DNA of 64,000 nt from Gloeophyllum trabeum ATCC 11539 (lineage: Eukaryota; Basidiomycota; Agaricomycetes; Gloeophyllales; Gloeophyllaceae): NCBI RefSeq assembly GCF_000344685.1, contig NW_006920413.1, positions 1,801,717 to 1,865,716 of the forward strand, written 5' to 3'. The notes under the pieces were generated by a model. That model made no database searches. It was not told the DNA's origin and was given only the letters and a program-made list of their open reading frames with translations. Positions 1 through 14,123 of the stretch are shown one piece after another. Every line of letters begins with the position of its first letter. Position 1 is the stretch's first letter. Made by a program: the position numbers and the translations under genes.

Positions 1-572
1 NNNNNNNNNNNNNNNNNNNNNNNNNNNNNNNNNNNNNNNNNNNNNNNNNNNNNNNNNNNNNNNNNNNNNNNNNNNNNNNNNNNNNNNNNNNNNNNNNNNN
101 NNNNNNNNNNNNNNNNNNNNNNNNNNNNNNNNNNNNNNNNNNNNNNNNNNNNNNNNNNNNNNNNNNNNNNNNNNNNNNNNNNNNNNNNNNNNNNNNNNNN
201 NNNNNNNNNNNNNNNNNNNNNNNNNNNNNNNNNNNNNNNNNNNNNNNNNNNNNNNNNNNNNNNNNNNNNNNNNNNNNNNNNNNNNNNNNNNNNNNNNNNN
301 NNNNNNNNNNNNNNNNNNNNNNNNNNNNNNNNNNNNNNNNNNNNNNNNNNNNNNNNNNNNNNNNNNNNNNNNNNNNNNNNNNNNNNNNNNNNNNNNNNNN
401 NNNNNNNNNNNNNNNNNNNNNNNNNNNNNNNNNNNNNNNNNNNNNNNNNNNNNNNNNNNNNNNNNNNNNNNNNNNNNNNNNNNNNNNNNNNNNNNNNNNN
501 NNNNNNNNNNNNNNNNNNNNNNNNNNNNNNNNNNNNNNNNNNNNNNNNNNNNNNNNNNNNNNNNNNNNNNNN
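1..572. other. Assembly gap (run of N)
   Basis: All bases are N. The gap ends exactly where an inverted-repeat element begins at 573, so repeated sequence probably caused the break in the assembly. Confidence 0.99.
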
Positions 573-992
573 CTCTGTCTTAACCCATACCTGTCATAAC
601 CCATAACCTGTAATAACCCATAGGTTTTTGGCTTCCACTGACATGGTAGATAGTAAAAACCCATAAGTCTGCCGTATCCCATAACCCATAGCTTTTTGAA
701 GGGTCATAACCCATAAAACAACCTATATTAGGAAGGTACAGGTCTCCTTCTCACGAGAATCTGGACCATCTGGACCCTTAATTTTTGGTTCTCGTGGTAT
801 TTCAGAAGATAACCCATACCAGACTCAAGATTCCGTATCTAAACGGTGTCATAAACGACGTCCGGCCTATACCGGATAGGCTGTCTGTCACGCGTACTAG
901 GTAGTCACATAATGTCACACGTTCTGGTAACCCATAGTCTGCAGAAACCCATAACTTTTGGGTTCCACGACCCGTTATGGGTTAAGACAGAG
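573..992. mobile_element. Small inverted-repeat element (MITE-like), about 420 bp
   Basis: The segment begins with CTCTGTCTTAACCCATA (573-589) and ends with its perfect reverse complement (976-992), a 17-bp terminal inverted repeat. Inside, the octamer AACCCATA recurs about nine times in the same orientation, mostly in the first 150 bp. There is no coding capacity. The left flank is N, so a target-site duplication cannot be checked and the superfamily stays open. The architecture (short length, perfect terminal repeats, subterminal repeats) fits a non-autonomous DNA transposon. Confidence 0.7.
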
Positions 993-1319
993 TCGACTGT
1001 ACTCGTGACGGTTACTGTCGATGAGATCTCTGCTTGATGAACTCAATCAATCATTCCCGTAGATTTGCGACGTCGCCATTGGCCAAGGGCCATCGAGTGA
1101 CCTGCTTGTTGACCTTCCGTACGCCATTTCCACGCGCTCCCCTTGCTTCGCTAATGTCTTCATTTCACATACTATCCCCCGTTCCTCGGAGAGATGTTCC
1201 AGGGCAGCGGGGGGGGGGGCCTCCGGTATAACACCCCTCCGCGGTAGCATCTGTTTTCCTTGAGGGGCACGCTCGTGCTTTCCAGCCATACTCTCCCGTC
1301 GCCCAGGGTCGCACCCAAC
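993..1319. other. Upstream region of the DUF3712 gene
   Basis: No gene is visible. A G-rich run lies near 1209-1219. The stretch presumably holds the promoter and 5' leader of the gene that starts at 1320. I see no clear TATA box. Confidence 0.4.
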
Positions 1320-4300
1320 ATGGAGGAAGTCAACCGGGCCCGAATCAGCAGCGGCATCTTCGGTGCTGGACAGGGCAATCTGGGCGCGAGCACGCACAGT
1401 CTAGGTGCCGACTCAACCGCCGGGTTAACAGGTGCGCGACGCGTCCGTGATTTCCTTGCCCATCGTACGCGTTAACACGGGTGTCCGGTTCCAGCCCACG
1501 TCGCGCCTCCCGCCGGTGTTGAAGATGTTCCAGCCATTGCACCGGCGGCTGGTGCTTCTGGGCAAGGAAGTGCGGGGAATGCGGGGTATACGGGGCAAGG
1601 GAGTGCGACCGAGCAAATAGCCACGGCTCCAGCTCAGCCAAAGCCCCCCTTGTACAAGAGGCGATGGTTCATCATTACGAACATCGTACTGTCTCTCCTG
1701 GGAATTGCTCTGCTCTTTATTTTACTGTTCCCAGTGGTTGCGGCAATCGCCCAGCACGTCGTGAACGTATCGGTATTGAACATTGACAAAGCCGCTATCC
1801 AGGAACCCCAGAACACCTCGTGAGTAGCGGTGACAGACTTGTAGATTACTTTTTTGATTCCAGCTCTTCTACAGCTTCACATTAGCTCTGGAAGGAGTCG
1901 TGAGTAGATTCCCATAATTTTCCACGAGACGCGCTATAACGGCTCTTCCAGGTGACGCACACGGGTATTTTCAACGCGAAAATCGACTTCACCAAGCCGA
2001 TCGACGTGACATGGTTAGATGGAGGCAACGAGGTTCCGCTTGGTTCGATGACTATGTCGGGTCTCTCGGCGAAGTCAAAGCGAGCCTACATTAACCAGAC
2101 CACGACCTTCAATATCTCAGATGAGGATGCATTTGGTAAATTCGCGGGCGCGATGATCACGCGAGAGAATTTCACCTGGCGGCTCGAGAGCCACGATCTG
2201 AAGGTGCAGGCTCTGAAGTTCCCGGTGTCGCATGGGATTAAATTCAAGAAGGAGATCACTCTAGCCGGTAAGGGGTAAAGGAGAGGTCAAACAAACGAGG
2301 ACTAACGTCGGTCTTAGGCATGAATAACTTCAGCGACAATGTTATTCTGAAAGACCTTGAGCTGCCGAGCGACAATCCGAAAGGCGGTATCAACTTCGCC
2401 ACGGATACCGTTTTGTCGAATCCAAGGTAAGACACGTTTATGCGAGAAACTTACAACGACTTACAAGACTCTCAGTCCGTTCGAGCTCACGCTTGGAACT
2501 ATAGTTTTTGATCTGTACTATCAAGACGTATACTTAGGCGAGGGAACTGGCTATAATGTGGAAATGGTATGCCTGCGTGTTCGAACCCTGCGCCGCGAGC
2601 TAACCTCGTCATAAGACTCCCGGGGACAATAACATCAGACTGACCGGCACCCTGATTCCTCACAACGAAACGAACGAGTTGAACGTGGTCTCCCAGCTCT
2701 TCACGAACTACCTCAACGGAGAGGCATCTCCAGTCATTGCAGTTGGACACACGGATATAATGACCAATGGCGCGCCCATCTCCTGGCTTACTGCTGGGTT
2801 GAGAAATTTGCAGTTGACAGTGCCATTCAAGTCCGCTAGCGGTGCCATTTCTCCGATAAAGGCCATCGACATCGGTACTTTCGCCCTAGCGTTTACTAAA
2901 GATACCTCGTGGAGCCCTCTTGCTAACAGCAATTCGGTGAAAGCCTCCATGGAGCTGCCTTTCGGCTTTGATCTTTCGATCGGAGAAATCCAGAATACGT
3001 TCAACATCACGAAGAACGATTCTGTTGTGGCTGGACTGTCGACGGTAGGTTACGCTGCATAGTTCAACGGTTAGATAAAGTCACTAATCGGGTACCCAGC
3101 CCTTGGGAGCGTCGACTTCGGCCATTAACGTTGTCAATAGCTCGTTCACTCAAGGTTACATCAACATCAGCATCCAGGACACGCACATGGAATGTCCTGA
3201 CCCAAGCCACCCTGTCTTCTCCCAATTCAGTTCGTACACCTTTATTTTAGGTCTACGTCGTACTCACCTGAGCCGCACGCAGACGCCGATCTGACCGACC
3301 TCTACAGCTCCGACTTCTTCCTGGTTGGGCATGCTCGTGCGGTTGCTAATATGAGCGTCGGACAACTTACGCTCGATCCGATCAAGTTCAATGTCTCCTC
3401 GGGTCTGCTCGGCTTGCAAGGTCTGAAAGGATCGACGGTCATCAACTCAGTGGATGTGCTGGGAGGTACTCAGGACTACATCTCCCTTGGAATCAATGGT
3501 AGGTAGCAGTGATGGTAATGTTACGTTAGTAGGATTTATTGTTTCACCCAGTTTCGATTCACAACCCTTCGAATTTGGTTCTCAATACTGGCGACTTGAG
3601 TGAGTACACTGAACATTTGAATGTTTGGTACATGCGCTGACATTTATATGCCAGCGTTGCAATTATTCCGGGACGGTGGCATGGTCGGCACGACTTTGTT
3701 ACCGAATCTTACACTTCAAATGGGTGACAACAACATAACTGCCCAGGGTGCTTTCCAGGTGCGCTGCTGGTCTTAATTGTGTGGTAATTCAATGCCTCAC
3801 TAGACTTTATCAACAGCCCAATAAGAACTCTCAAGGATCACAGACCTTGAATGACTTCGTTGGCAAGAAAGGTACGTGAACGTTCTTCTATGCGGGCTGT
3901 TATCTTGCATAATCCAATTGACTTCGGACCAGATGTCCGTCTTCAGATTGCCGGATTCCAAGAGAGCACGCAGGTGCAATCCCTTCTCCAAGCCTTCCAG
4001 ACCCTCAATATCGATACCACACTTCCTGGGCTCCAAACCAACCTTTTGGAGTCTGCCGCTCTGAAAGGTAAGTCAATACCGTTGAGGGGGCCGGACACGA
4101 GGTTGATAAATATGCTAGTTCTCAATTCTACTGGTCGTGACAATAATATCTCGCATGTTACCGTTAACCTTGCCAACCCATTCACTGCGGGCCTCGACAT
4201 AACTCAAATCAAATCATCAGTGTCGTCGTATGGTATCAACTTGGGTAGTATCCAGACTTCCACAAATTTCTCGTCGCCCGGCCATACGACTACAACCTCG

Positions 4301-7300
4301 CCTTCACTCGACTTAAATATGAATCTGGATCCCCCAGCCATATTCACTCTGACGCGGGCGCTCGCGGTTGATGCCGGGTTGAGTACCGAGCAATTGGACG
4401 GAATCGTCGAATTGGGAGGCTATCAGTATGTCCAGACGTCGCCGGAAGCTCCGGCTTCCAACTCGTCATCTCGTCGTGACAATATTTATACGTAAGTAAA
4501 TCCGATCGTACAGTGCCGTGCACATCGTTGAATCCTGCCTTAGGAACTTTAGCCTGCCCACTTTCGTGGATGCGGCATTCAAACAATTGCGCTCCGATGT
4601 TGAATTGACGTCCGTTGTCAATATAGGTCTCTACATCTCATCCGCCAGAGGCATGTGGCTGACGGTTTTGCGCAGGCGACTATCAGACGACCCTCCAATA
4701 CACCCAAAAAGGCGTCCCGACTGTCACTGATGAGAGCCTGAATCTGTTGTTGCCCATCTTAGCGCAACCCATAGTACAGAAGCTTGTCACACAGTCCCTC
4801 TTGGGGTAAGTAGCAAGTGATAACTGTAAGAGCTGAAATTTACATGCCTATGTTGCACTAGCATCGATACGGTACTCATCACTGACCCGAAGCAAAATTC
4901 ATTTGGTGGGTGGTCATCAGTCGCCACGCTGCCGATATAATTTAATTCGGGGGACAGAGACGAAATTGAGTGGATCCATTACAAACGCCGGGCCGTGTAA
5001 GTGCAGCACAGCTCGCGGTGAAAAAAAAACAATATTGATCCTGCTCCTCCTTGCACATAGTCGACGCGAACATTGTCTTCGGCTCAGGACTCACAGTGTC
5101 GTGGTCCGGAAAGCCCTTGGGTTCAATGAAGATGCCAGACGTCAAGTTAACTGGAAACGTCGGGGCTCAACTGGACTTGGATGCAACCTTTGAAGTCGCG
5201 GATGTGGATCATCTCTCGGACTTCACGAAGGTCCTCCTGACTGAAGAGTCCTTTGACTGGGAAATTGCCGGGGAAAATTTGACTGGTACGTTCCATGAGT
5301 GAACAGCGAAGCTCAAAGGCGTTGACATGTGCTGCAGTCTCTGCTATTGGTATGTACAACAGGAAAGAGTTTGCCTGCCAGAGCAGTGATGACCGTTCTG
5401 CCGCTCGCTAGGCATCGACGTGCCTGGAATCAACCTCACGGCCAAGAAAGTGACGTTGAAGGGCTTCAATGGTCTGAAGAACGGTGTCATTATTGATTCA
5501 TTCGATCTACCCACGAATGATCCTGCTGGCGGTATTCACCTTACTGTCAATTCTAGTGTTTCTAATGTAAGTGAGCCATGAACGAGACCGAAAAGGTGCA
5601 CTGATTTTTCTGTTTATCACAGCCTTCACAAGTCGGCATCCAACTCGATTCGATCGGGTTTGATACATATTTCGGGAACACGATGTTGGGACCCGTCGCT
5701 GCGAATAGTCAATTTACTTTGGCGGCGCAGTCGACCAGTTCCTTGGGCTTATCTGGCAGACTCGTACCACAGACTACGTCGGAGGGTCTTCAAGATGTTT
5801 CCACTGTCTTCAATAATTTCATTCACGGGAGGGACAGTCCCATCGTCATCCAGGGCGACAGCGCAGGGCCGAGCGGCGTGAGCCATCACACCTTTGTCGA
5901 AGTTGGCCCTAACTCACATTCCACTCAGGTAACTTGGCTGAATGAAGGCATAAAGAGCTTACAGGTCGCTTCCGTTCTTCCCAATCAAGGCGACCTTGAA
6001 ATCATCAAGTCTATCACTTTGAACCAGATGACGCTGCTATTCAGCACGGATGACGCTTATGCTCCTACGTCTGGCAGTAACTCCACCGACGCTGCATTCC
6101 AGATACCGTTCGGATTCCCGATTGACATTACCGCACTGGAACAGAATATAACGGTGGGATATCAAGGGCAGGATTTTGCAGAATTGGTCATTCCAAAGGG
6201 CCCAAGCACTACAAACGTTCAGACGCGCGTCATCCATCTGGGTTTTCAAAATGTTTCCTTTGCCGCCTTTGATAGTCAGCACGAGACCTTCAACGAATTC
6301 GTTGCTTCCACGACCACTTCACAAACCCAGACCATGCGATTATCTGGCAATGCGAATACCGACGCCGAGACCGCCGTTGGGCTGCTATCGCTCACCGGTA
6401 TCAGCTTCGCTGTAGACACGTCGCTGGCAGGGTTACAGGGTCTAAGCACAAGACCCACGGTGGTCGAGAGTCTCGACGTGAACCATGGCTATCCTGATTA
6501 TTTGCTCATCAAGACCACCGCATCCCTGTTCAATCCGAGGTACTTCGATGCTTTCTGTGCCTGGGCTGGAGCACTCACATAGTCCTAGTAACTTGACAAT
6601 TGGAACCGGCGACGTCTCATTCTCTTTGATATTCGAGTAAGTGAAGATTCTCTGCAAGCTAATGCGATAATTAACGAGGGTCCCGTCCCTTAAGAAATGC
6701 AAATGTGGGGACTGCCGATGTGGTAGGTCATAAGATCGAACGTGTCCGTCTTATCGGAGCTAATGTCACATCCTCTAGAGCGACATGACCATTATACCAG
6801 GGAATGCAACGTACGCCATAGGTGAGTATCAAGTGAGAGGGTTTGTATCATGAGACTGATACTTCGCCAGACGTGCACTACGCGCCTCAAGGTGACTCTG
6901 TCAGTGCCGGACAGCACCTTCTGGAGAACTATATCCAGGGCGTCGAATCCAGCACATCTATCCAAGGCTCTATGGATTCCACGTCCATCGATTCACTTAA
7001 ACTTGCGTTATCGGGAATTCTTCTTTCTCCTGTCAATATACCCGCTTTGCACCAGACATTGATCACCAGCACGTCCCTCACTTTCCCGAGGGACATCGCT
7101 CAGACGGGTATCGCCACCGCATCCTTCACGTTGGCTAATCCATTCACGGCCAGTATAAACCTGTTGGAGGTCACTGCATCGGCTGTTTATCGCGACCTCA
7201 CATTGGGCCTTATCGATCATGTCGATGTGTCTTCATCACCTATACATGCCGACGGGCATTCCAATGTTACGTCACCATCACTTCCGTTCAAGTTCGACCT

Positions 7301-10300
7301 TGACCCAGCCAACATCATCCGATTGTTGCTGTATCGTTCTCAAGATGCCGGTGTGAGCTTGGGGCCATTACCGGACCTCTTCCAGATAGTCCTGAATAAT
7401 CCGGACAATCATTCATCCGTATGATGCTTTGTTTGTTTCCTAGGAATCTTGCTAAAAATATACAATAGATCAATGCCACAGTCGACCCCAACTCTTCTAC
7501 TTGCGTCAGGTATATTCATAACCAGTAACATTTTGCGTGTTACTGATTAAGTTGCAGCGGGTCACAGTTCGACGTAGATGGCGCAGTTCTGAATGCACTG
7601 AAGGGTATGCAAGTGAATCTCGCTGTGGAAAGTTCCTTCAAAATCGACGACTGTGAGTGTAACGCTCCACAACCTTTCCCTCGCTGACGTCGACGCCCAG
7701 TTACCACCGACCTGTCATTCAACCAGTCGAACGTGCCAGCGATCGTGCGTATGACAACATTATAGGATATATGTGATTCTCATTACATCCGGCGAAGACT
7801 GATGCTACGGCCTTGTACCTGATCGGCGTCGTAGCCCCTCCGATCACTCAAGGCTTAGTGGACAATGCTAAGTTAGCATTCAGCGAGGCCAACATAACGT
7901 GAGTCCACCACGACCCATCTGACTATCATGCTAACGCCGAGGATTTGTAGTAATCTATCAGACGACGGCTTCGATTTATCCTTGAAAGGTTCCCTGACGG
8001 ACATAGGACCACTAGATGCGCTCATCACCTTTACCGAGCCAGTGACGTACGTTCCCTCTCTCATGAACCAGAACGGCAGCTCATTCAAATCAGTGTTTCG
8101 TGGGAAGGTCGCGATATCGCAACCATTTCCTTGCAACCCAGTATGTTGTGCTCCCTTGAACGTAGTATACGAACTGATGTCGTGCAGTATGCGGGGCTGC
8201 GAACACGGGTGTCTCAGACTACGAGACCAATGCCCACCTTACTATCACGGATCAGTCCACGTGGGTCGCTGCCTGAGTTGTGCTACTTTGAAGCTGATCA
8301 TGATGTTCGAACAGGTTCACTACTTTCGCCACTCAACTCTTGCACACGGAGAGTTTCGAGTGGACTATATCAACGGACAAGCTCCGCGTCACGGCCCTTG
8401 GCACGATTTTTGACAACGTGTCTTTATCGAAGACAGTGTCCTTCAAGGCCTTCAATAATCTACCTGGTGTCACCATTAGCAACTTCAATCTGCCTAGCGA
8501 TGATCCCGCCGGTGGTATTCACATTGAGACTGACTCAATGATACCTTCACCTTCCAGTGCGTATATCTCGTGCAACGCAACGCTGCTGCTCGTCCCCTAA
8601 CATCTTATATAGACTTAGGCATCGATTTAGGAACGGTTGGATTCCAAGCATACTTCGGAAACGATACTTTGATTGGTCGTACGTACCGTATTTTCCTCCA
8701 ATTTGCATGCTACTTAATGTTCTTTCAGCCCTCTCGGGAAGCAATTTGTATTTAGCACCACAAACCACTACTACAACCCATCTCTCAGGTCGTATCATTC
8801 CCCAAAGTGGCTCTGACTTGGATGCCATCGGCGAACTGTTCTCGCACTTCTTAGCGGGCGACAACCAAACCCTGAGTGTGAGGGGCGAGTCCGTGCAGCC
8901 TTCTGGTTCCAGCCAGCCAGTCGGGTGGCTCAGTCAGGCTTTCAAGACACTTGAACTCCAGGTGATCCTGCCCGGCAAGAAGTACACGGTGTGTCGTTTC
9001 GTATCTTGGATCAAGGTGTATTCTTACCCTTTTGGTAGATTATTGAGTCTATTGCGCTGCATGACTTTGGGATAGTAATGACCGAGGACGATCAGACATG
9101 GAGTCCTCTTGCAAGCTCGAACTCTACCGTTGCGCAGTACAAGAATCCTTTCGGCTTCTCCTTGCAAGTCGTCCAATCTGCGGAAGATATCATGCTGAGT
9201 TCAGGGGGAACCCATGTTGCTGAGGCATGCATATTCTCTCCTCACCGCTAGTGCGACTATCCAGCTGACGTTTTTCATCCTGTAGCTCAACCTTCCGAGA
9301 GCCGATACTCCAAGCGGTGTCTCCACTGGCAATCTAGTAGATCTTGACATATCGTTTCATGATCAGCAATTCAAGTCGCTTGACAACGGTGCTTTCCAAG
9401 CATTATTTGCGCAAGTGACGGATCAGTCGTCTGCGTCATTCACCCTGGAAGGCACTGCAAATGTGGTCGCACGGACAACGATAGGTGATATCCCCATTTC
9501 GGGCATCCCATTCAATGTCCCGTCTTCTTTGGAAGGTAAGGGCGAGCCTCGCAGTCAATCGCATTGAAATGTACTGATAGTGCGCAGGCATCAATGGCTT
9601 CGGCCACCAAGCCTCCTTGAGTAATGTCTCTATAACTGGTAGTGGCGGCGATGGAGGAAACCAATATATCAAATCACCCCTCACGACGACCCTGCAAAAC
9701 CCATCGAATGTTTCCCTCCAGACAGTGAATATCGCCCTTCCGGTCTCCTACAAGGGCGTGTCGCTAGGTCGTGCCTATATTTCGGTCCGTAACGTTCATT
9801 ATATAGGAATATACGGGGCTGACACTTCCTCAAGCCATTTAATCTTTTACCCGGTGAAAATGTTGTTCCTACTGAGTTCAGATACGAGCCAAACGACGCG
9901 AATGACACTGTCGCACAGGTATGCATCGAACTCGAGATGAAAACAGATGTTTATATTGACGCCACCATAGAGTTTCTTGAGCGACTTCCTCCAAACCGGT
10001 GACACTCTGCCACTATCCATCAAAGGAGACTCAAGCAGTACTCCATTTGGGTCTTTGCAATCTGCGCTCGAGGGACTCGAGATTAGCACGAGTCTGAAAG
10101 GTCAGTCAGAGTCATTACGGCCTGCTGTTGTATATTCAGGGCCGCTTCCCAGGATTGAATGTGCCGCCCATCATCACACACATCAACGTCTACATTGGCC
10201 TGTCTACCCTATTCGATAACATAGTGGATATCAACTTCGATGTAAGTCCGTACCCCGGTATCCTTTATCCGTCGCTCACTTCGCTACAGGTCAGCAACCC

Positions 10301-11090
10301 TCTGGATACACCCCTCGTCATCGAATTCGTCCAGGACGACTCTGGTGTGAACGGTGACATCTACGCACACTTCGACCAAGCCTTTGACAGCTTCGTGGTG
10401 CCGCCGCACAGCACTGCCAATAGCGGGACGTTTGGTAATGTTGTCCTGGTCAAGGGTGCCCTTGCATCACTAGGCATTATTCCTCTGGGATACCTGGATG
10501 TGTTCTCCGTCGCCACAACTCTGTAAGTCGGTCTCAACCAGTGAGTCGGGGTTAGTCGACTTATACTTCTGCGAAAGGGTCGGAGAGGGCGGCTATAGGA
10601 TCCCCTGGCTGCACTTGACGCAAAAGAACGTCCCCACCACCTACAACCTCGCTCTCAGCTTGGACGCGCTTCAGGCAGCTGCCAAGTCTATCGCAGTGAG
10701 CGGTACCGCAGGCTCTGCGAATCACTCTAGCACTGTAGTATCCGGATCGATGTCGGCGTCGTCGCTTACTGGCGGCAACGTCACCTCGGCCTCCAAGTCC
10801 GGCGGATCTGCGTCTGCGTCTCCCTCGCAAACAGCGGATTCGTCGAGTGCGCCGCAGTCTTCAGCGAGCGCGGTTGCATCTCCGTCGCAGTCCCCTGCGA
10901 CACAAGCGAAGCCATCCCCCGCGGAGTCTCCTTCGAATGCCCCGTCCCCGACTCCCCAACCATCCTCCTCCCAGGGAGGCAATCTTTCCGTAAGTGAATT
11001 TCTTTGTCAGCGCGACCTAATCGGCTCACAAAATCCGTGCAGCCTACGCTCTCGCCGTCGAAAAGCGACGACACCCAGAGCGCACGATAG
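1320..11090 (+). CDS. Giant DUF3712 repeat membrane protein
   Basis: About 9.8 kb with roughly thirty short introns, giving an estimated 2,500-2,700 residues. The start is the first in-frame ATG. Intron 1 (1432-1494) removes an in-frame TAA. A short Gly/Ala-rich cytosolic tail is followed by one membrane helix near 1680-1760 (basic KRRW, then about 22 hydrophobic residues), which predicts a type II membrane protein. The rest is a long ectodomain with many N-x-S/T sites. The motif SFTLALEGV followed by TGIF, then blocks such as LPSDNPKGGI, LPTNDPAGGI and LPSDDPAGGI, identify DUF3712 (LEA14/AsmA-like beta domains). The pattern occurs as three tandem segments (about 1980-4100, 5060-7060 and 8000-10100), each with a second related half. 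The C-terminus is a Ser/Pro/Ala-rich tail ending TAG at 11088, with no GPI signal. The family's role is unknown; cell surface or membrane-contact function is only inference. Confidence 0.88.
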
Positions 11091-14000
11091 CCAGACGACC
11101 TCGTCCCTTTGAATGGACATGTACTTATACCCTCCTCTCCAGCGTGACCAGTGCAGTTCGCTTCTCTCGAGTTGATGCTGGGATTGTATTGTTACCCTTC
11201 ACTTACCACAATGTCTGCACGAATAGCTACTCCATACGCACGCCTCCAGCCTTGTAGCGATCGAATTCCATCTGCTATCGGTGTTTCCAACGTCTCTTGA
11301 CGGATCCTCGATTTGACTGTAATGATCTGGCATCAGTCGACCTACAATGCGGGCATCGAGAGGGAAATGGAGTAGAGTCCTGGTCTGGGCAAGAAACATT
11401 GTTAAATCTAGGTTGTCATACGTCGGCGCATTGCAGTGGACTTCTGTATGTCTCACAGGGCAGTTGGGGAGCGGGGGGAAAGAACCGAACTTCAAAGCTC
11501 CTCTAGGTATTCTCCATGGTACTTGAGTTGTGCCAGCGTTCAGAAAAGCCGTTAGTCAGCTAAGCCTCCGTCCCGGTCTGAACCCTCCGTGCGGCAGAAT
11601 GGCGAATACAAAGGGCAGATCAATATGTAGGCAACTGTCCTTCTGTCGCGAGCCCGAATCGCCCGAACGAAGGAGTACTTCTTAACCGCTTCTTATAGGA
11701 AATTGCTGATCAGTTTGGTCGCCGGCCGGACCGACGCACACGTACCCTCGAGGATCCTCCTCCACATTATAGGCCTGTGTTTCCCGCCCTTCGGCCTCTA
11801 AACGAGCAGCATATCTGCTCGAGACCAATCATGCTCACTGAGAATGATCGGCGACTAGGAAATGCGTGTCAAAATGAGTAGGATCTGCCCTGGGTTTCCC
11901 CGCTGCCGAGGGAAGTGGAAGCATCCGGGGCTTCAAAGGGAGTATCTGCAGTACATACTCTGCTGAAATAAAGCGTGCGGAGTGAGTGGCGGGGAAGATA
12001 TGGGAGGTGGGCCGGCGGGTCGGAGTGTTATCCGTACCTGGACGAAGGTGTGGTACAGTAAATAGCGATGAGAAAGCCGGGGGGGGATGAAATTTGAAAG
12101 GGGAACGTCTAGAAGCGTCGAATCGGGTGGGAGCAAACCTGACCCAACCCTGCACCTGGATGCTAAGCTCCTGAGCCCGGCCTCCTCTCCCGACTACTAA
12201 TCATACTGGCACTCGAGAAGACCTTAGTCAAGCCAGAGCCAGGTTACTTACTAAGTCTGCGAACGTTCCCTATATTTTACGTCGTGCTGACAGGGTGCGG
12301 GTCAAACCGTTCCGCGACGGTCCAATGAGCACTGCGATAGCTGCGCTACGTATAGCATTAGGCGCGACGATCACAGTTTTCTTGGGTGTCTGCGCAGTAC
12401 GAGCCAGATAGGAACCGCGAGCGGGGCTTCCGCGTGCATGGGGCAGGCAGAGCACGCGGTTCCTCCTCTAGAATCTGCAGGCTGCGAAGCATAGCTGAAG
12501 GACGTACCTGCCCGATTCTGATAAGATAAACCCAGGCGAGAGGAGACGGAGACGTGGAGGAACGACAGTGTCTAGTAAAAGTTGCCATTTACGGGGGATC
12601 AGCGAGAGACGGCGGGGTTCTCGTTGAAGTTCAAGTTCCGAAACTGAAGGAATTGGAGAGACGATGCGAGGAGAATGAACTCTGCATAGCGATGGACGCG
12701 TACGCGAAGGGTCGACGGACTTCAGGCAGGCACTGGCAGCCTCCTGCGTTCTCTGACCTGCACTTGACCTGCACCATGGGCTTTGCGGCTCGGATCTATA
12801 GGCGAGGCGCTGAGCCACTCCGCCCTCCCGTTATGCTACAGACGCCGGTGTGGCAGTAACGGAAGAGCTGAGTGTCCCAGCACCTCGGGGAACAGCTTAC
12901 CAGCGAAGGTAGGCGTCCAGGATTAGGAAGTGCAGGGTTAATCAGCTCTGTGAACTTGAAGCTGTTCCGATTTCTGCCGCGGCAGAAAATGAGAAAGCCA
13001 ACCAGCTATGTATAACTTCCGGGGCCGGCCAGAGCGGAAGGTTCAGATGGAACATATTTACTGGAGGACGGTCGCCAATAATACTGCAGAGGAGGCTGTG
13101 CTGCGCGCACCAATACCATGCGGGGATGTTGACAGCCATTGGCAATGAAATGGGCACGATCACCTTCGATCATGCGATAGCAAAGGATCTAGGTTGAGGA
13201 TATCTACGGGGTTGGATTTGTATTCAATGGGGTGGTGCCTCGAGTGCAATTGCGGAGACTAGAGAATGATTGAGCAGGATCCGCTGGTTATTCTCAAGCC
13301 TTAGCGCCCTGCATTACGCAGGTGGCGAATCGCATGAGAGAAACGTGTGTCGCGACCGACCTCTGCAAGCGGTTCACTTACTAAGAACGGCGACAGTCTG
13401 GAAAGGCGTGGCTGTTGCGTGCAACTGCGCAGTTCCTGTGATGCGCGGCCCCGCAATAGAACGCAGGAGATCCGGGGCACCAATAGACGCGTTAAATACG
13501 CACCAAGAGCACATTAATTGTGGGCGCAGCGGTGCAGAATGGAGAGATAGGTGGATTTCGGCGTTCCTCGCATTTGAGGGCCGACCGGGGGACCGAGGGA
13601 CCGGAGCCGTTGGCTGTCGCGCGATCGGGCCAGGCCTCCGAAGCAACAGTAAGACGGGGGCCTGGGCCGGCCCAGGCCGAGTTTACAGGCAGCCAAACCG
13701 TTGAGCTGTGACTCCCGGACGTAAAACCATCTGGACGGAATATTATCCTGCTCGTTATTTTTCGTCTATCGATTATCAGCCTGCACCATCGTACGCAGGG
13801 CCGCAGGCTGCGCAGAGAAACAGTGCCGACGCAAGACCCGGCGACGCAGCGAAGAGGACGGCAGACGCAAGGGACTCTGCTGGGTGCCGTGTGGGGTAAC
13901 TTGGATGCGGTGTGGGGGACTGCTGATTGGACTTTGGATTTGACGCCTGTGTACTGCCGACAAGCGGAAATAGCAGCTGGTGACGATAGTAACGTGTTTT

Positions 14001-14123
14001 GAATCGCCGACTCTTTCCCCTCTCTGCGCACTTCCATCCCGTCCCGTCCTCTTCTTCTGTTTATTCTCTTACACCGACGACGGCCTCCGCACTCTCTCGT
14101 CGCCGTCCGCTACGCTTTTCACC
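11091..14123. other. Gene-free 3-kb interval
   Basis: Open frames on both strands here are short, overlap one another and resemble no family I know. The first few hundred bases should hold the 3' end of the DUF3712 transcript. The last 150 bases before 14124 are pyrimidine-rich (for example CTCTTCTTCTGTTTATTCTC), typical of a fungal promoter or 5' leader for the kinase gene. Confidence 0.5.

Noticed and set aside
10561..11074. Several minus-strand frames opposite the DUF3712 C-terminus
   Set aside because: Shadows of a Ser/Pro/Ala-rich coding tail; no independent features.
13492..14037. Minus-strand open frame of 181 codons before the kinase gene
   Set aside because: Arg/Ser/Pro-rich, no domain, and overlapped by several equally long frames on the other strand; typical of GC-rich non-coding DNA.
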